A stretch of DNA of 64,000 nucleotides from Flavobacterium hungaricum (GCF_015182285.1 NZ_PRDM01000004.1:434001-498000); one strand, 5' to 3'. Positions 24,393 to 34,910 are shown, numbered from the stretch's first letter. Numbers and translations are program-made. Notes: generated by a model from the sequence alone, not told the origin.

Positions 24393-25838
24393 TTATTTCC
24401 ATCCGCCGCCCAAGTCTCTATAAACATGGACTGCAGCATTTAACTGTTCTTTTTTAGTATCCACTAATTCTAGTTTTGCTTCTAATGCATCTCTCTGTGT
24501 CATCAAAACTTCGAAATAATCTACACGTGCCGATTTAAACAAATCATTAGAAACATCAATTGAAGTATTTAAAGCCTCAACTTGTTTTGATTTTAAATCA
24601 TACCCTTTCTGCAGGTTTTCTATTTTAGAAAGCTGTGTTGAAACTTCTAAATAAGCATTCAAAATCGTTTTATCATAATTGTATAAAGCTTGAAGCTGTC
24701 TTGCGTTCGCGCTAGAAAATTCTGCTTTAATGGCATTTCTATTGATCAAAGGCGCTACTAACTCTCCAGCAAGAGAATATAAAAGTGATTCTGGCATGGT
24801 CAACAAATAAGAAGGTTTAAAAGCCTGAACTCCAACTGCAGCAGAAATATCCAATGAAGGATAAAACTCTGCACGAGCCACTTTTACATCTAATTTTGCA
24901 GCAACCAATTCTAATTCGGCCTGCTTAACATCTGGACGGTTCATCAATAATTGTGATGGAATACCCGAATTAACTGCAGCTGGCAGCATAGCCAAGAAAT
25001 CGTTGTGTGTTCTTTTTATTTCCTGCGGATAACGTCCTAACAAAAAATTGATTTTGTTTTCGTTTTCTTTAATCTGCTGTAAAATAGCAAACTCTAAACT
25101 TTTAGAAGTTAAAACTTCGGCTTCGAATTTTTTAACTCCAAGCTCAGTCGCTCTAGCTGCCTGCTTTTGTACTTTTACAATTTCTAATGCATTGCTTTGC
25201 AGCGTAATGGTTTGTTTTACAATATCCAGCTGCGTGTCTAAAGCCAATAATTCATAATACGAATCTGCAATCTCTGCAATTAGATTCGTAATTACGAAAT
25301 TTTTTCCTTCAACAGTTGCTAGATAACGGTTTACGGCTGCTTTTTTAGAATTACGCAGTTTTTTCCAGATATCTACTTCCCAATTCGCGTAAGCGGCAAT
25401 TGTAAAATCTCCAAGCGGATCTGGCGTTTCTACACCCGGTTTAATTTCTGTCGTTGCATCACCTGCACCTTGACTTGTATAACGTCCTACTTTTTCAACT
25501 CCTGCACCAGCACGAATTCCGGCAGTAGGAAGCAACAATCCTTTTCGAACTCGAATATCATTTTTTGCAATTTCAATTTCCTGCAAAGTCATGTTCAGCT
25601 CCTGATTGTTTTTTAACGCTGTATCGATCAATTCGTTTAGGTTCTGATCTTTAAAAAATTCTTTCCATTGCAGCGTTGCTGTATTGGTTGTGTCCTGACT
25701 TTTTAGTGTTCCAAAATCTTGCGGAACTGCAGCACTCAATGCATTGGTATTGGTCTCTGCCGCAGGAGCTTTACAGCCCGTTACAGCAAGACAAAGTCCT
25801 AATGCGACACTATATTGGTATAATCTAACTTTATACAT
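24393..25838 (-). CDS. RND efflux outer-membrane lipoprotein (NodT/OprM family)
   Basis: A 481-residue TolC-family channel with a lipoprotein signal (LAVTGCKAPAA, Cys22). It contains two copies of the alpha-helical barrel unit: the first includes NNQELNMTLQEIEIAKNDIRVRKG, the second RPDVKQAELELVAAKLDVKVARAEFYPSLD, which is the most typical motif of the family. It forms the exit duct across the outer membrane for the pump encoded just upstream, whose reading frame it overlaps by 8 bases. Last gene of the operon. Confidence 0.93.
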   Translation of the reverse strand: MYKVRLYQYSVALGLCLAVTGCKAPAAETNTNALSAAVPQDFGTLKSQDTTNTATLQWKEFFKDQNLNELIDTALKNNQELNMTLQEIEIAKNDIRVRKGLLLPTAGIRAGAGVEKVGRYTSQGAGDATTEIKPGVETPDPLGDFTIAAYANWEVDIWKKLRNSKKAAVNRYLATVEGKNFVITNLIAEIADSYYELLALDTQLDIVKQTITLQSNALEIVKVQKQAARATELGVKKFEAEVLTSKSLEFAILQQIKENENKINFLLGRYPQEIKRTHNDFLAMLPAAVNSGIPSQLLMNRPDVKQAELELVAAKLDVKVARAEFYPSLDISAAVGVQAFKPSYLLTMPESLLYSLAGELVAPLINRNAIKAEFSSANARQLQALYNYDKTILNAYLEVSTQLSKIENLQKGYDLKSKQVEALNTSIDVSNDLFKSARVDYFEVLMTQRDALEAKLELVDTKKEQLNAAVHVYRDLGGGWK

Positions 25839-28800
25839 GATTATTGTCGATTTCTTCTGTTAATGGATTTTCTTCTTCATGTTTTACCAATTTGTGTTTT
25901 TCAGCAATTTTGGCAAAGATGTAGTACAAGCCCGGAATTACAAATACACCGCAAATGGTTCCTACAAGCATACCGCCGGCTGCTGCAGTACCAATCGTTC
26001 TGTTACCGATTTTACCTGGACCTGTTGCAAATGCCAGCGGCAATAATCCGGCGATAAAAGCAAATGAAGTCATCAGGATCGGACGGAAACGTTCTTTTGC
26101 TCCTTCCATTGCAGCATCTAACACTGATTTTCCAGCGGCATGTCTTTGAATCGCAAATTCGACAATCAGTACGGCATTTTTACCTAATAATCCGATAAGC
26201 ATTACCATGGCAACCTGAGCGTAAATATTGTTTTCTAATCCCGTTAATTTTAATAAAAGGAAAGCTCCAAAAATACCTGCCGGCAATGAAAGAATTACGG
26301 ATAATGGCAGAATAAAACTTTCGTACTGTGCAGCCAAAACCAAATAAACAAATCCTAAACAGATCAGGAATACCCAAATTGCCTGATTTCCCTGTGCTAC
26401 CTCATCGGCAGAAATACCAGCCCAGTCAATATCATATCCTCTTGGTAATTTTTTGGCTGCCACTTCTTGAATGACTTTAATTGCAGTACCAGAACTGTAA
26501 CCCGGCGCAGCAGAACCACTAATTTGCGTAGAAGTGTACATATTGTGACGCGTAATTTCTGAAAGTCCGTATACTTTTTCTAATTTCATGAAAGCAGAAA
26601 AAGGCACCATTTCATCACGATCGTTTTTCACATACAATTTTAAAATATCATCTGGCTGCGCACGATATTCTGGAGAAGCCTGAACGATTACTTTATAGTT
26701 GATCCCGAATTTAATAAAACTAATCTCGTAGTTACTACCAACAAGAGTGGACAAAGTATTCATTGCATTTTCTATAGAAACGCCTTTTTGCTGTGCCAGA
26801 TCATTGTCGACTTTCATCATGTATTGCGGGAAACTCGAGCTGTAAAAACTAAATACGTTTGATAATTCTGGCTGTTTGTTCAATTCTGCCACAAAATCAT
26901 TGTTTACCTGTTCTGTTCTTTTGTAATCTACAGTACCTGTTTTATCCAGCAAACGAAGTTCAAATCCTCCGGCTGCACCATAACCAGGAACGGCAGGCGG
27001 TTGAAAGAATTCGATATTGGCTCCAGCAATGTCTTTAGATTTTTCTTCTAATTCCTTCATGATTTCGATAACAGAATGCTTTCTATCACTCCAATCCTTA
27101 AGATTGACCAAACAAGTTCCAGAATTGGCACCAGTACCCTCAGACAGAATTTCATAACCCGCTAACGAAGAAACAGATTTTACCCCATCTACACCTTCGG
27201 CAATTTTTTGCAGTCGCTCTGCAATGTTGTTTGTTCTTTCTAATGATGATCCTGGAGGTGTCTGGATAACAGCATAAAACATTCCCTGATCCTCATTCGG
27301 AATAAATCCAGAAGGAACAGAACTGCTTATCAACCAAGTCCCGGCACAGAATACCAAAAGAGCCACAACAGTAACTGCTCTCCTATTAACGATTTTACCT
27401 AACAGATTTTGATATTTGCCCTGAGCAAGATTAAACTTGTTGTTAAAACCATCTATAAACATGTTTACAGGGGTTTTCTTTTTAGGTTTACCATGATTGT
27501 TTTTAAGCATCATCGCACAAAGTGCCGGCGTTAAAGTTAAAGCCACAATACCCGAAAGAATAATTGCAGTTGCCATAGTCACAGAGAACTGTCTGTAGAA
27601 TACTCCAACAGGACCAGACATAAAAGCAACAGGAATAAATACTGCCGCCATCAAGAAAGTAATCGCAATAATTGCCCCCGCGATTTCATGCATTGCTTTT
27701 TTAGTAGCTTTAAACGGCGAGAGATGTTCTTCTTCCATCTTAGCGTGAACGGCTTCGATAACTACAATCGCATCATCGACTACGACCCCAATTGCAAGTA
27801 CTAAAGCAAATAGTGTAATTAAGTTCAATGAAATATCAAAGAATGTCATGAAGACAAATGTTCCCACCAAAGAAACCGGAACCGCAATTGCCGGAATAAC
27901 CGTAGAACGCCAGTCTCCTAAGAAAAGGAATACTACTAAACCTACCAGAATAAAAGCTTCAACCAAAGTATGAATTACTTTTTCGATAGAAGCATCCAAG
28001 AATTTAGAAACGTCATACGAAATTTCGTAATCCATTCCTTTTGGAAATCTTTGTTTGATTTTTTCCAATTTAGCCTTAACTTCTTCGATAACCTGGTTGG
28101 CATTACTTCCAAACGATTGTTTTAATACGATAGCTGCAGATGGTCTTCCATTCAAATTAGAATAGATATCGTACATCGAGCTTCCAAATTCAACTTTAGC
28201 AACATCTTTCAAACGCAAAAGTTCTCCGTTTGGATTTGCTTTTACCACAATATTCTCATATTGTTCTTTTGTAGTAAAACGTCCAGAATATTTCAATACA
28301 TACTCAAATGCCTGAGAACGTTTACCAGAACTTTCTCCCGTTTTACCCGGAGAAGCCTCCAAACTCTGACTTGATAATGCTTCCATTATTTCATCAGCAG
28401 AAATTTTATAAGCCAGCATACGGTCTGGTTTCAACCAGATACGCATGGCATATTCACGTGTTCCTAAAATATCTCCAGAACCAATACCATTTACCCTTTT
28501 TAATTCAGAAAGAACGTTGATATCGGCATAGTTATACAAGAACTTCATGTCTGTATTTTTGTCTGTACTGTAAAGGTTTACGTACATCAACATACTCGGT
28601 ACTTCTCGGGTAATTTTGATCCCTTCTCTAATTACTAATGGAGGAAGTTTATTGGTAACCGAAGCCACACGGTTCTGAACATTAATAGCGGCTTGATTAG
28701 GATCTGTACCTAAGTTAAAGACCACTTTTATTGTTGCTTCACCATCATTTCCGGCATCAGAAGCCATATATTTCATTCCAGGAACACCGTTTAAGGCTCT

Positions 28801-28998
28801 TTCTAAAGGAATAACAACCGCTTTTACCATCAATTCTCCGTTAGATCCCGGATAATCTGCGGTAACATTCACCATAGGCGGCGAAATTGTAGGGAATTGT
28901 GTGATAGGCAGACTTAATACCGATAACACCCCTAAAAAGACAATGATCAGCGATATTACTATCGAAAGAACAGGTCTTTGAATAAATTTATTAAACAT
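25831..28998 (-). CDS. RND efflux inner-membrane pump (AcrB/MexB, HAE-1 type)
   Basis: The 1055-residue protein has the full HAE-1 layout: N-terminal helix (RPVLSIVISLIIVFLGVL), large periplasmic loops, and helix 4 with the proton-relay pair in GVVVDDAIVVIEAV. It ends with C-terminal helices including GKNAVLIVEFA. Such pumps export hydrophobic drugs, bile acids, dyes or solvents using the proton gradient; substrate range cannot be read from sequence. It lies 108 bases after the adaptor gene and overlaps the outer-membrane factor gene, forming the order adaptor-pump-channel. No dedicated repressor gene is adjacent. Confidence 0.95.
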   Translation of the reverse strand: MFNKFIQRPVLSIVISLIIVFLGVLSVLSLPITQFPTISPPMVNVTADYPGSNGELMVKAVVIPLERALNGVPGMKYMASDAGNDGEATIKVVFNLGTDPNQAAINVQNRVASVTNKLPPLVIREGIKITREVPSMLMYVNLYSTDKNTDMKFLYNYADINVLSELKRVNGIGSGDILGTREYAMRIWLKPDRMLAYKISADEIMEALSSQSLEASPGKTGESSGKRSQAFEYVLKYSGRFTTKEQYENIVVKANPNGELLRLKDVAKVEFGSSMYDIYSNLNGRPSAAIVLKQSFGSNANQVIEEVKAKLEKIKQRFPKGMDYEISYDVSKFLDASIEKVIHTLVEAFILVGLVVFLFLGDWRSTVIPAIAVPVSLVGTFVFMTFFDISLNLITLFALVLAIGVVVDDAIVVIEAVHAKMEEEHLSPFKATKKAMHEIAGAIIAITFLMAAVFIPVAFMSGPVGVFYRQFSVTMATAIILSGIVALTLTPALCAMMLKNNHGKPKKKTPVNMFIDGFNNKFNLAQGKYQNLLGKIVNRRAVTVVALLVFCAGTWLISSSVPSGFIPNEDQGMFYAVIQTPPGSSLERTNNIAERLQKIAEGVDGVKSVSSLAGYEILSEGTGANSGTCLVNLKDWSDRKHSVIEIMKELEEKSKDIAGANIEFFQPPAVPGYGAAGGFELRLLDKTGTVDYKRTEQVNNDFVAELNKQPELSNVFSFYSSSFPQYMMKVDNDLAQQKGVSIENAMNTLSTLVGSNYEISFIKFGINYKVIVQASPEYRAQPDDILKLYVKNDRDEMVPFSAFMKLEKVYGLSEITRHNMYTSTQISGSAAPGYSSGTAIKVIQEVAAKKLPRGYDIDWAGISADEVAQGNQAIWVFLICLGFVYLVLAAQYESFILPLSVILSLPAGIFGAFLLLKLTGLENNIYAQVAMVMLIGLLGKNAVLIVEFAIQRHAAGKSVLDAAMEGAKERFRPILMTSFAFIAGLLPLAFATGPGKIGNRTIGTAAAGGMLVGTICGVFVIPGLYYIFAKIAEKHKLVKHEEENPLTEEIDNNHV

Positions 28999-29106
28999 TT
29001 TAATATTTTTTAAATGATTAAATTAAATGGAAATCAATACGCAGTCAGTAAAATTTTAAGTGCATCATTTTACTGAATACTTAAAACTGATAACTGAATA
29101 CTTCAT

Positions 29107-30189
29107 TTACTCTGCTTTTAAGCGTAAATGATTCATTACCTCTTTAGGAGATTCGTAATCAAATTTAATCTGATCGTTTTCTTTAACTTTCTGAACTCCT
29201 TCCAGCAAGATTTTATCATTTTCTGTAATACCGCTTTTGATCACGAATAAATCAGGAATTTCACCCGTAATGGTGATTTCTCTTGAAGTTACTTTGTTGT
29301 TTTTATCGATCACAAAAACATATTTTTTATCCTGAATTTCGTAAGTCGCTTTTTGTGGAATCACAACAGCATTTTTAAGCGGAACATTCATTTGAACTTG
29401 TCCCGTTTCTCCGTTTCTAAGTAATTTACCTGGATTTGGGAATCGCGCTCTGAAAGCAATATTTCCGGTTTCGTTATTAAATTCACTTTCAATAACTTCT
29501 ACATTTCCTTTTTCTTTAAAAATATCACCATTTGCCAATACCAGCGCCACTTTGTTATCTGCGCGGTCTTTGATATTAGTTTCGTACTGCAGGTATTCTG
29601 GTTCAGAAACGTTGAAATAAGCAAACATCTGACTGTTGTCTGAAAGGCTTGTCAATAATTCGCCTTCGTCAATTAAGCTTCCCAGTTTTAAAGGAATGCG
29701 GTCAATTGTTCCGTCAAACGGAGCTCTAATTTCTGTGAAAGACAAATGAAGTTTTGCCAAAGAAACTTCGGCTTTTGCAGATTGTAATTTGGCCTGAGCA
29801 ACACTTAATTCATTTCTGGAAACGATATTTTTGTCTGCCAGCAATTTAGAATTCTGCAATTCGATTTCTGCAGATTTTTGTTCAGCCTGTGCTTTCAGCA
29901 ATTCAGATTGATACATATTGGGCATGATTCTGAACAGCAATTGTCCGGCTTTTACATACTGGCCTTCATCGACGTAGATATTTTGTAGAAAACCTTTTTC
30001 CTGAGCACGGATTTCGATATTTCGAACAGATCTTATTTGGGAAACATAATCTTTGGTAAACGAAGTGTCAATTTTAACCGGATTGGTAACGGTAAATTTT
30101 TCAACTTCTTCTTTTTCTTCTTTTTTAGATGTACAACTAGTCAAGCACACCAAGGCGATTAAGCCTGTGAATAAAACAATTTTTCTCAT
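29107..30189 (-). CDS. RND efflux periplasmic adaptor (membrane fusion protein, AcrA family)
   Basis: A 360-residue adaptor with a lipoprotein signal (LVCLTSCTSKK). The lipoyl half-motifs VDEGQYVKAGQLLFRI and IRAPFDGTIDRIPLKLGSLIDEGELL flank a helical hairpin (about residues 100-150). Beta-barrel and membrane-proximal domains follow, with GETGQVQMNVPLKNAVVIPQKA. It bridges the pump and the outer-membrane channel. It is the first of the three efflux genes. The upstream spacer of ~170 bases should contain the operon promoter. Confidence 0.93.
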   Translation of the reverse strand: MRKIVLFTGLIALVCLTSCTSKKEEKEEVEKFTVTNPVKIDTSFTKDYVSQIRSVRNIEIRAQEKGFLQNIYVDEGQYVKAGQLLFRIMPNMYQSELLKAQAEQKSAEIELQNSKLLADKNIVSRNELSVAQAKLQSAKAEVSLAKLHLSFTEIRAPFDGTIDRIPLKLGSLIDEGELLTSLSDNSQMFAYFNVSEPEYLQYETNIKDRADNKVALVLANGDIFKEKGNVEVIESEFNNETGNIAFRARFPNPGKLLRNGETGQVQMNVPLKNAVVIPQKATYEIQDKKYVFVIDKNNKVTSREITITGEIPDLFVIKSGITENDKILLEGVQKVKENDQIKFDYESPKEVMNHLRLKAE

Positions 30190-30358
30190 GATTTAGTTTG
30201 GAAATTAAGCGATTGAATGCTTGGAATGAAAATTCCTTGGATGTTAAATGCATCAGAAAGCCTAAAGTAAGACCCTTAATTATCCTATAAGGAGAAGTAA
30301 AAAAACAAATCACAAGATAAGCAGGATCACCATTTGGCAACCGATGTTTTCTTGTAAA

Positions 30359-30739
30359 TCAAATTCTTAATACTCTTTGAGTAATGTATAAAGGATTTGA
30401 ATGCCCTGAAAAAGGCAGAGAAATTTTAAAGCGATTAGAATCATTCGCTGCAGACTGATCTGAAAGTGCCAGATACAAAATGTCTACCAAACTGTACGAA
30501 TAGGCAAAAGACTTATTCGTAAGAGTTTTAACATCATCGCTTCCCAGAAGATCTTCTTCAATATCAACATCAGCATCTTCAATTATAGAAGAGCCTCGGT
30601 CTTGGCTGGTAAATTTTACGCGATGTTTGTGTTCAAAATTGTGGTGGTGAGAAGCGCCAAAAGTATTTGCATTCAGATATTGGCCTCCGCCGAGCAGAAG
30701 CATATTCATGAATACTAAAAATAGGATTAACTTTCTCAT
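30359..30739 (-). CDS. Small exported protein of unknown function upstream of efflux operon
   Basis: The ATG at 30739 (MRKLILFLVFMNMLLLGGG) gives a standard signal peptide and 126 residues; the longer frame begins inside AT-rich leader sequence. The mature protein has a His-rich segment (ASHHHNFEHKHRVKF) and an acidic stretch (EDADVDIEEDLLGSDD), then a hydrophobic region. It precedes the adaptor gene on the same strand with a 170-base gap. The His cluster might bind metal, but no family is recognised. Confidence 0.6.
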   Translation of the reverse strand: MRKLILFLVFMNMLLLGGGQYLNANTFGASHHHNFEHKHRVKFTSQDRGSSIIEDADVDIEEDLLGSDDVKTLTNKSFAYSYSLVDILYLALSDQSAANDSNRFKISLPFSGHSNPLYITQRVLRI

Positions 30740-30894
30740 TTGGGTGCGAAAGTAATAAAAGATTAGAATAAAAAAAATAAAATAAGAAAGTCTTAACATG
30801 CAGCAGAAACGAAAACGTTTTCAGACAGCACCTTAGTTTTTACTTTGTGAATAAAAAACTACAAAATAAAAACAAGTAACTACATATCAAATAC

Positions 30895-31299
30895 TTACAA
30901 CCAAACTGACATGATTATGAATTCGACTCCCTCTTTTGTAAAAACCTCATTATTGGGTACCATTCCGAACTTTTTATAGAACTCACTTTTGCTTTTTCGG
31001 GCATTGCACCACACTTTTTTAATGCCTTTATCTTTAGCAAAGTTTAAAATAAACTGCAATAAACTTGTAGCAATTCCTCTTCCTTGAAAAGACTCTAAAG
31101 TTGCTAATTTTCTAAATTGCATTTCTTCACCAGAAATAAAACAGGAAACGATTGAAACCAATTTTTGTTCTATAAAAACACCAAAATGAAATCCTGATTG
31201 ATCTTCTTCTAATTGCACAAATTCAAAAGGCATATCGGGCCACATTACTTCATGTCGAATCTGCCAGGTTTCGGATGAGTTAATTGCTTTTATTTCCAT
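30895..31299 (-). CDS. GNAT family N-acetyltransferase
   Basis: The ATG at 31299 (MEIKAINSSETW) is preferred, because a flavobacterial -7 box (TATTTTTG) lies just before it and the longer form would start with TTG. The 134-residue protein has the GNAT acetyl-CoA pyrophosphate loop in ESFQGRGIATSLLQF and a C-terminal KFGMVPNNEVF motif. It transfers an acetyl group to a small amine or protein; the substrate is unknown. Stands alone. Confidence 0.88.
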   Translation of the reverse strand: MEIKAINSSETWQIRHEVMWPDMPFEFVQLEEDQSGFHFGVFIEQKLVSIVSCFISGEEMQFRKLATLESFQGRGIATSLLQFILNFAKDKGIKKVWCNARKSKSEFYKKFGMVPNNEVFTKEGVEFIIMSVWL

Positions 31300-31473
31300 T
31301 TTTCTATTCTTTAATTCTGCCAAAAATAATGCATTTTACTATTAATAAGAAAACCTAAAAACATATGAGAGCAAAATGCTTTACAAAAAATCAAAGAAAA
31401 ATAAATAAGTCAAATCATTCATTTTAAAGCAATTATGACTATTTTTATGTAGTAAAAAACAAACAAATACGTT

Positions 31474-32037
31474 ATGAAAAAATTCGTTTTAGCAGTTTTC
31501 TTATTTATTTGTGCTAATGGATCTGCACAATTGATACAGATCGGACCACAGCTCTCTACCAATATTACTTCTGTAAGAACAGATAATTTCAGCTCAGATC
31601 ATACCAATACCGGAATTGGTTTTGCCGCTTTTGCGCGTGTCAATCTGCTTCTTTTTTATGCTCAAGGCGAATTTGGTTATGCAAAATCTAATTTCAGCGT
31701 TTATCAAAATAATATTGGTGAAACCGAATTTGAACTCGCAGGAACAGATGCTTCTCTTATTGCCGGATATAAATTATTACCATTAGGAAAAGCAGGTAAT
31801 GTCCGTCTTTTTGTGGGGTATAATTGGAAAAATTATTCGGATATAAAAACGAGCAACAGTTTAAACACTATTCCATTAGAAAAGAATAATCACAGTGTTC
31901 TTGGCGGTGTCGGCGTTGATGTCTGGAGGTTTACGTTTGACGTAAGGTACCTTGCTGGACTTACTGACATTGATAGTTCTGACAGAGAAGTAAAAACAGG
32001 TGTAACTAATCTATCGCTAGGATTTAAGTTTTTATAA
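31474..32037 (+). CDS. Outer-membrane beta-barrel protein
   Basis: The 187-residue product has a signal peptide (KFVLAVFLFICANGSAQ) and alternating amphipathic strands ending in an aromatic residue (TNLSLGFKFL), the hallmark of small outer-membrane barrels of the PorT/OmpW-like types. Strands include VNLLLFYAQGEFGYAKS and VGYNWKNYSDIKT. No partner gene adjoins it. Function could be structural or transport; the family name is not certain. Confidence 0.8.
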   Translation: MKKFVLAVFLFICANGSAQLIQIGPQLSTNITSVRTDNFSSDHTNTGIGFAAFARVNLLLFYAQGEFGYAKSNFSVYQNNIGETEFELAGTDASLIAGYKLLPLGKAGNVRLFVGYNWKNYSDIKTSNSLNTIPLEKNNHSVLGGVGVDVWRFTFDVRYLAGLTDIDSSDREVKTGVTNLSLGFKFL

Positions 32038-32051
32038 ACAGAGCTTCATAA

Positions 32052-32079
32052 AAAAAGGGAATCTTACGACTCCCTTTTT
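32052..32079. terminator. Bidirectional terminator
   Basis: AAAAAGGGA and TCCCTTTTT arms between the convergent beta-barrel and TPR-protein genes, with A and T runs serving both strands. Confidence 0.85.
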
Positions 32080-32084
32080 GCTTT

Positions 32085-32696
32085 TTATATTTTAATGTAA
32101 AAACGTTCCTGATTATTGGTGGTGATTTTTTCAATACCACCATCTTTTTGAACCGCAACATTTATAACATGAAGAACATTTAATTTGTCATTAATTGTAC
32201 AATTCCAAATTGTTCCGTCTGATAATACAATCTCAGAATAAAGAGAAGCTGAGCATTTATCACTGTATACCAGATTTTCTGTTTTTAGCAGCTTTTTTTG
32301 ATTTGTTTTTTTATTTAATTCATAAAAAACAATTTCGTTTTCACTGATCTCGATGATTTCGTCAACTTCAGACTGACTCATGGTACTAGCACTCGCACTT
32401 GCCCATAATGGCTGATTACCAGCTTTTTTCCAAGTTCCAATTACTTGCGTAATAATATTTTTTCTTAAAATTTCTCTCAAAGAATCAACTTTCTTAATTG
32501 ATTCTTTACCAATTTCATTTTCTGGTTTGAGTTTGGCAGCTAAATAAAATAAGTCAATAGCTTTGACAAAATCAGCTTTCTTGTAATAAGAAACCGCTAA
32601 CTCATACTTACCTCTCTGGAATGCAGATTTAGGGTCATTCTGCGAAAAAACATGAGAAGTAACTAACAAAACGATAAAAAGAACGTAATTTTTCAT
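32085..32696 (-). CDS. Exported TPR-containing protein of unknown function
   Basis: The ATG at 32696 (MKNYVLFIVLLVTSHVFSQND) opens a signal peptide; the longer frame adds ten implausible residues. The 203-residue protein has one or two TPR-like helices (AFQRGKYELAVSYYKKADFVKAIDLFYLAAKLKP) followed by a ~130-residue beta-rich domain containing GTWKKAGNQPLW, the start of a lipocalin-like fold. Periplasmic or surface location is expected. No partner gene. Confidence 0.72.
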   Translation of the reverse strand: MKNYVLFIVLLVTSHVFSQNDPKSAFQRGKYELAVSYYKKADFVKAIDLFYLAAKLKPENEIGKESIKKVDSLREILRKNIITQVIGTWKKAGNQPLWASASASTMSQSEVDEIIEISENEIVFYELNKKTNQKKLLKTENLVYSDKCSASLYSEIVLSDGTIWNCTINDKLNVLHVINVAVQKDGGIEKITTNNQERFYIKI

Positions 32697-32795
32697 TAAT
32701 ATAGTAGGTTTTGGGATTCCCTGCAAACCTACATTAAAAATCTATATTTTCTTACGCTTTTCCGTATTTTTTCATTATTTAAAAAGGTTCTAAAC

Positions 32796-32829
32796 AAAAA
32801 AAATCTTTCTTAACAGAAAGATTTTTTTT
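32796..32829 (-). terminator. Terminator of M1 aminopeptidase
   Basis: AAATCTTTC and GAAAGATTT arms flanked by A and T runs, about 20 bases past the minus-strand aminopeptidase stop codon. Confidence 0.8.
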
Positions 32830-32847
32830 ACAGTATTTAATGTGTTT

Positions 32848-34728
32848 TTATTTTGCTGGCCAACTGTTATTTCGGGGTGTTGCATCCATAAAGATACCCC
32901 CGTCAAGCTGTACTTCTTTAATTTTTTTCGTGTTTTTCAAAACTATTTTAACAGTCTTTGGGTTCTTTTCCCAAATTGCAGGGGTTTGATGAATCGTTTC
33001 TTTTGAGTTATCAAAGTAAGTAATGTTGACATCAAACGGAATAGCAAAACCACCAATATTTTCTACTGTAATTACTTTATTATCTGTTGAAACACTTTTT
33101 ACCGCTAGATCCAAATAGGAATTCGAAAAAAACCAATTATTAAAAAACCAATTGAGATTTTTGCCTGTCGCGGTATTAAAAGAATTAAAATAATCCCAAG
33201 GAATCGGATGTTTACCATTCCACGTATCCATATAATGATGCAGTGCTTTTTTGAATCCATCGTCGCCTAACATATCTTTTAACGCTAAATACGATAAAGA
33301 AGCTTTTCCGTAAGAGTTATTTCCATATCCAGCTCCCGAAACTTGGGTTGACATGGTAATGATAGGCTGATCTTCTTCTGTAGAACGATCATTGATATAG
33401 CCTTTTACTCTAAAATCCTGGTAAAATTTATCGGCAGCTTCTTTGCCATGTTCTGCAATTCCGATTAAATATTCGAAAGTTGTTGCCCAGCCCTCGTCCA
33501 TAAAAGCATAACGCGTTTCGTTGATCCCCATATAAAAAGGAAAATACGTGTGCGCTACCTCATGATCCTGAACCAATTGAGCAAATTTTGCATCTCCCAT
33601 CTGCGAATCGTTGCACATCATCGGATATTCCATATCGGCAAAACCTTGAAAAGCGGTCATTTTTGAAAACGGATACGGAACTCCCGGCCAGTTGTTAGAA
33701 AACCAATCCAAAGCATATTGATTGTTCTTTACCGAATTTACAAAATCGGTTCCTTTTATATCGTATGCGGCTTGTACACTTGCGCGACGGTTGGTTTTCT
33801 TGTCTACTATAACACTGCTGGCATCCCACAAATAGTGGTCGCTTAATCCAAAACATACATCTGTGATGTTTTTAGCTTCAAATTTCCAGACATTCCAATC
33901 GTATTGTTTGGTCACAACGCCATTCTTCATTTCTGTTTCATTTGCAATATGCAGCACTTCATCTGTCGTGTACGATTTCTTTAATCGCGAGGCAAACTCC
34001 GGCTGCAAAACCTCATCCGGGTTTAATAAATCGCCCGTTGCATATACCACATAATTCTTTGGTGCTTTTACCGAATAAACGTAATCATTAAAATCATTAT
34101 AAAATTCCTGACGGTCTGTATGGGGTAATCTATCCCAGCCGTTATAATCATCAAAAACCGAAACACGCGGATAACTGTAAGCCACAAAAAAAGTAGTCTC
34201 ATCGATCTGCCCTTCTCTGCCGCTTTCTTTAGACAAAGGATAACTCCAATCTATAGTAAGGGTGGTTTTTGAATTGGGTAAAATGGCTTTCTTAAGTTTT
34301 ACATTTCCTACTGTACCCCAGTTTTTTGCGTCTTCTTTATAAACTTCATTTTCAATTTTTAAAGACGTGATTGTAAGCCCTTCGCTTAAAAAATCATCAC
34401 TTACAAGACTCCCGCGAGGCGCCGCAGGTTTATGAAGATTATTCACAAATCGGATTACGATATTTCGCAGCGTATCTTTACTATTATTTTGATAAACAAT
34501 AGTTTCTGTCCCGCTTACCAATTTCGTTTTAGGATCAACGGTAATTTCCATTGTATATTTTCCGTGATTCTGCCAGTAGTTTTTTCCGGGATTTCCGTCT
34601 TTCGAACGAGTTCCTTTTGCGTAAGCTTCTTTTATGTTTCGAGGCATATAAAGCTCTTGGGCAAAATTAATTTGGGTAAAAAGAACAAATACTAGTAATG
34701 CAAAACGCAAAATTTTCTTTTTCATCAT
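32848..34728 (-). CDS. M1 family aminopeptidase, exported
   Basis: A 626-residue protein with a signal peptide (RFALLVFVLFTQINFAQ). Zinc-site residues are in the HEVAH motif (DHEVAHTYFPF) with the second Glu in YAFMDEGWATTFEYL, and the substrate Glu region GFADMEYPMM stands for the usual GxMEN. It removes N-terminal amino acids from peptides in the periplasm. Upstream sequence gives ATGATG, so the start may be one codon later. Monocistronic, with a terminator on each side. Another M1-type gene begins at 63371. Confidence 0.9.
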   Translation of the reverse strand: MMKKKILRFALLVFVLFTQINFAQELYMPRNIKEAYAKGTRSKDGNPGKNYWQNHGKYTMEITVDPKTKLVSGTETIVYQNNSKDTLRNIVIRFVNNLHKPAAPRGSLVSDDFLSEGLTITSLKIENEVYKEDAKNWGTVGNVKLKKAILPNSKTTLTIDWSYPLSKESGREGQIDETTFFVAYSYPRVSVFDDYNGWDRLPHTDRQEFYNDFNDYVYSVKAPKNYVVYATGDLLNPDEVLQPEFASRLKKSYTTDEVLHIANETEMKNGVVTKQYDWNVWKFEAKNITDVCFGLSDHYLWDASSVIVDKKTNRRASVQAAYDIKGTDFVNSVKNNQYALDWFSNNWPGVPYPFSKMTAFQGFADMEYPMMCNDSQMGDAKFAQLVQDHEVAHTYFPFYMGINETRYAFMDEGWATTFEYLIGIAEHGKEAADKFYQDFRVKGYINDRSTEEDQPIITMSTQVSGAGYGNNSYGKASLSYLALKDMLGDDGFKKALHHYMDTWNGKHPIPWDYFNSFNTATGKNLNWFFNNWFFSNSYLDLAVKSVSTDNKVITVENIGGFAIPFDVNITYFDNSKETIHQTPAIWEKNPKTVKIVLKNTKKIKEVQLDGGIFMDATPRNNSWPAK

Positions 34729-34872
34729 TATTCTCAGTCTTTAAAATGTTTTTGGTATTTAATTAGTGGAGATTTTTCTGTAAATGTTACACACAGGGCG
34801 TAAATTTAATATTTTAATCTTCAATAATGAAATAGTCAATTTTAAATTCTAAATCCCAATCTAAAAATCTAA

Positions 34873-34910
34873 AATAAAAAAACCGTCTGTCTCAAAAACG
34901 AAACAGACGG
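34873..34910 (-). terminator. Terminator of GapN-like gene
   Basis: CCGTCTGT and ACAGACGG arms; on the minus strand the stem is followed by TTTTTTT. Lies 30 bases after the dehydrogenase stop codon. Confidence 0.85.
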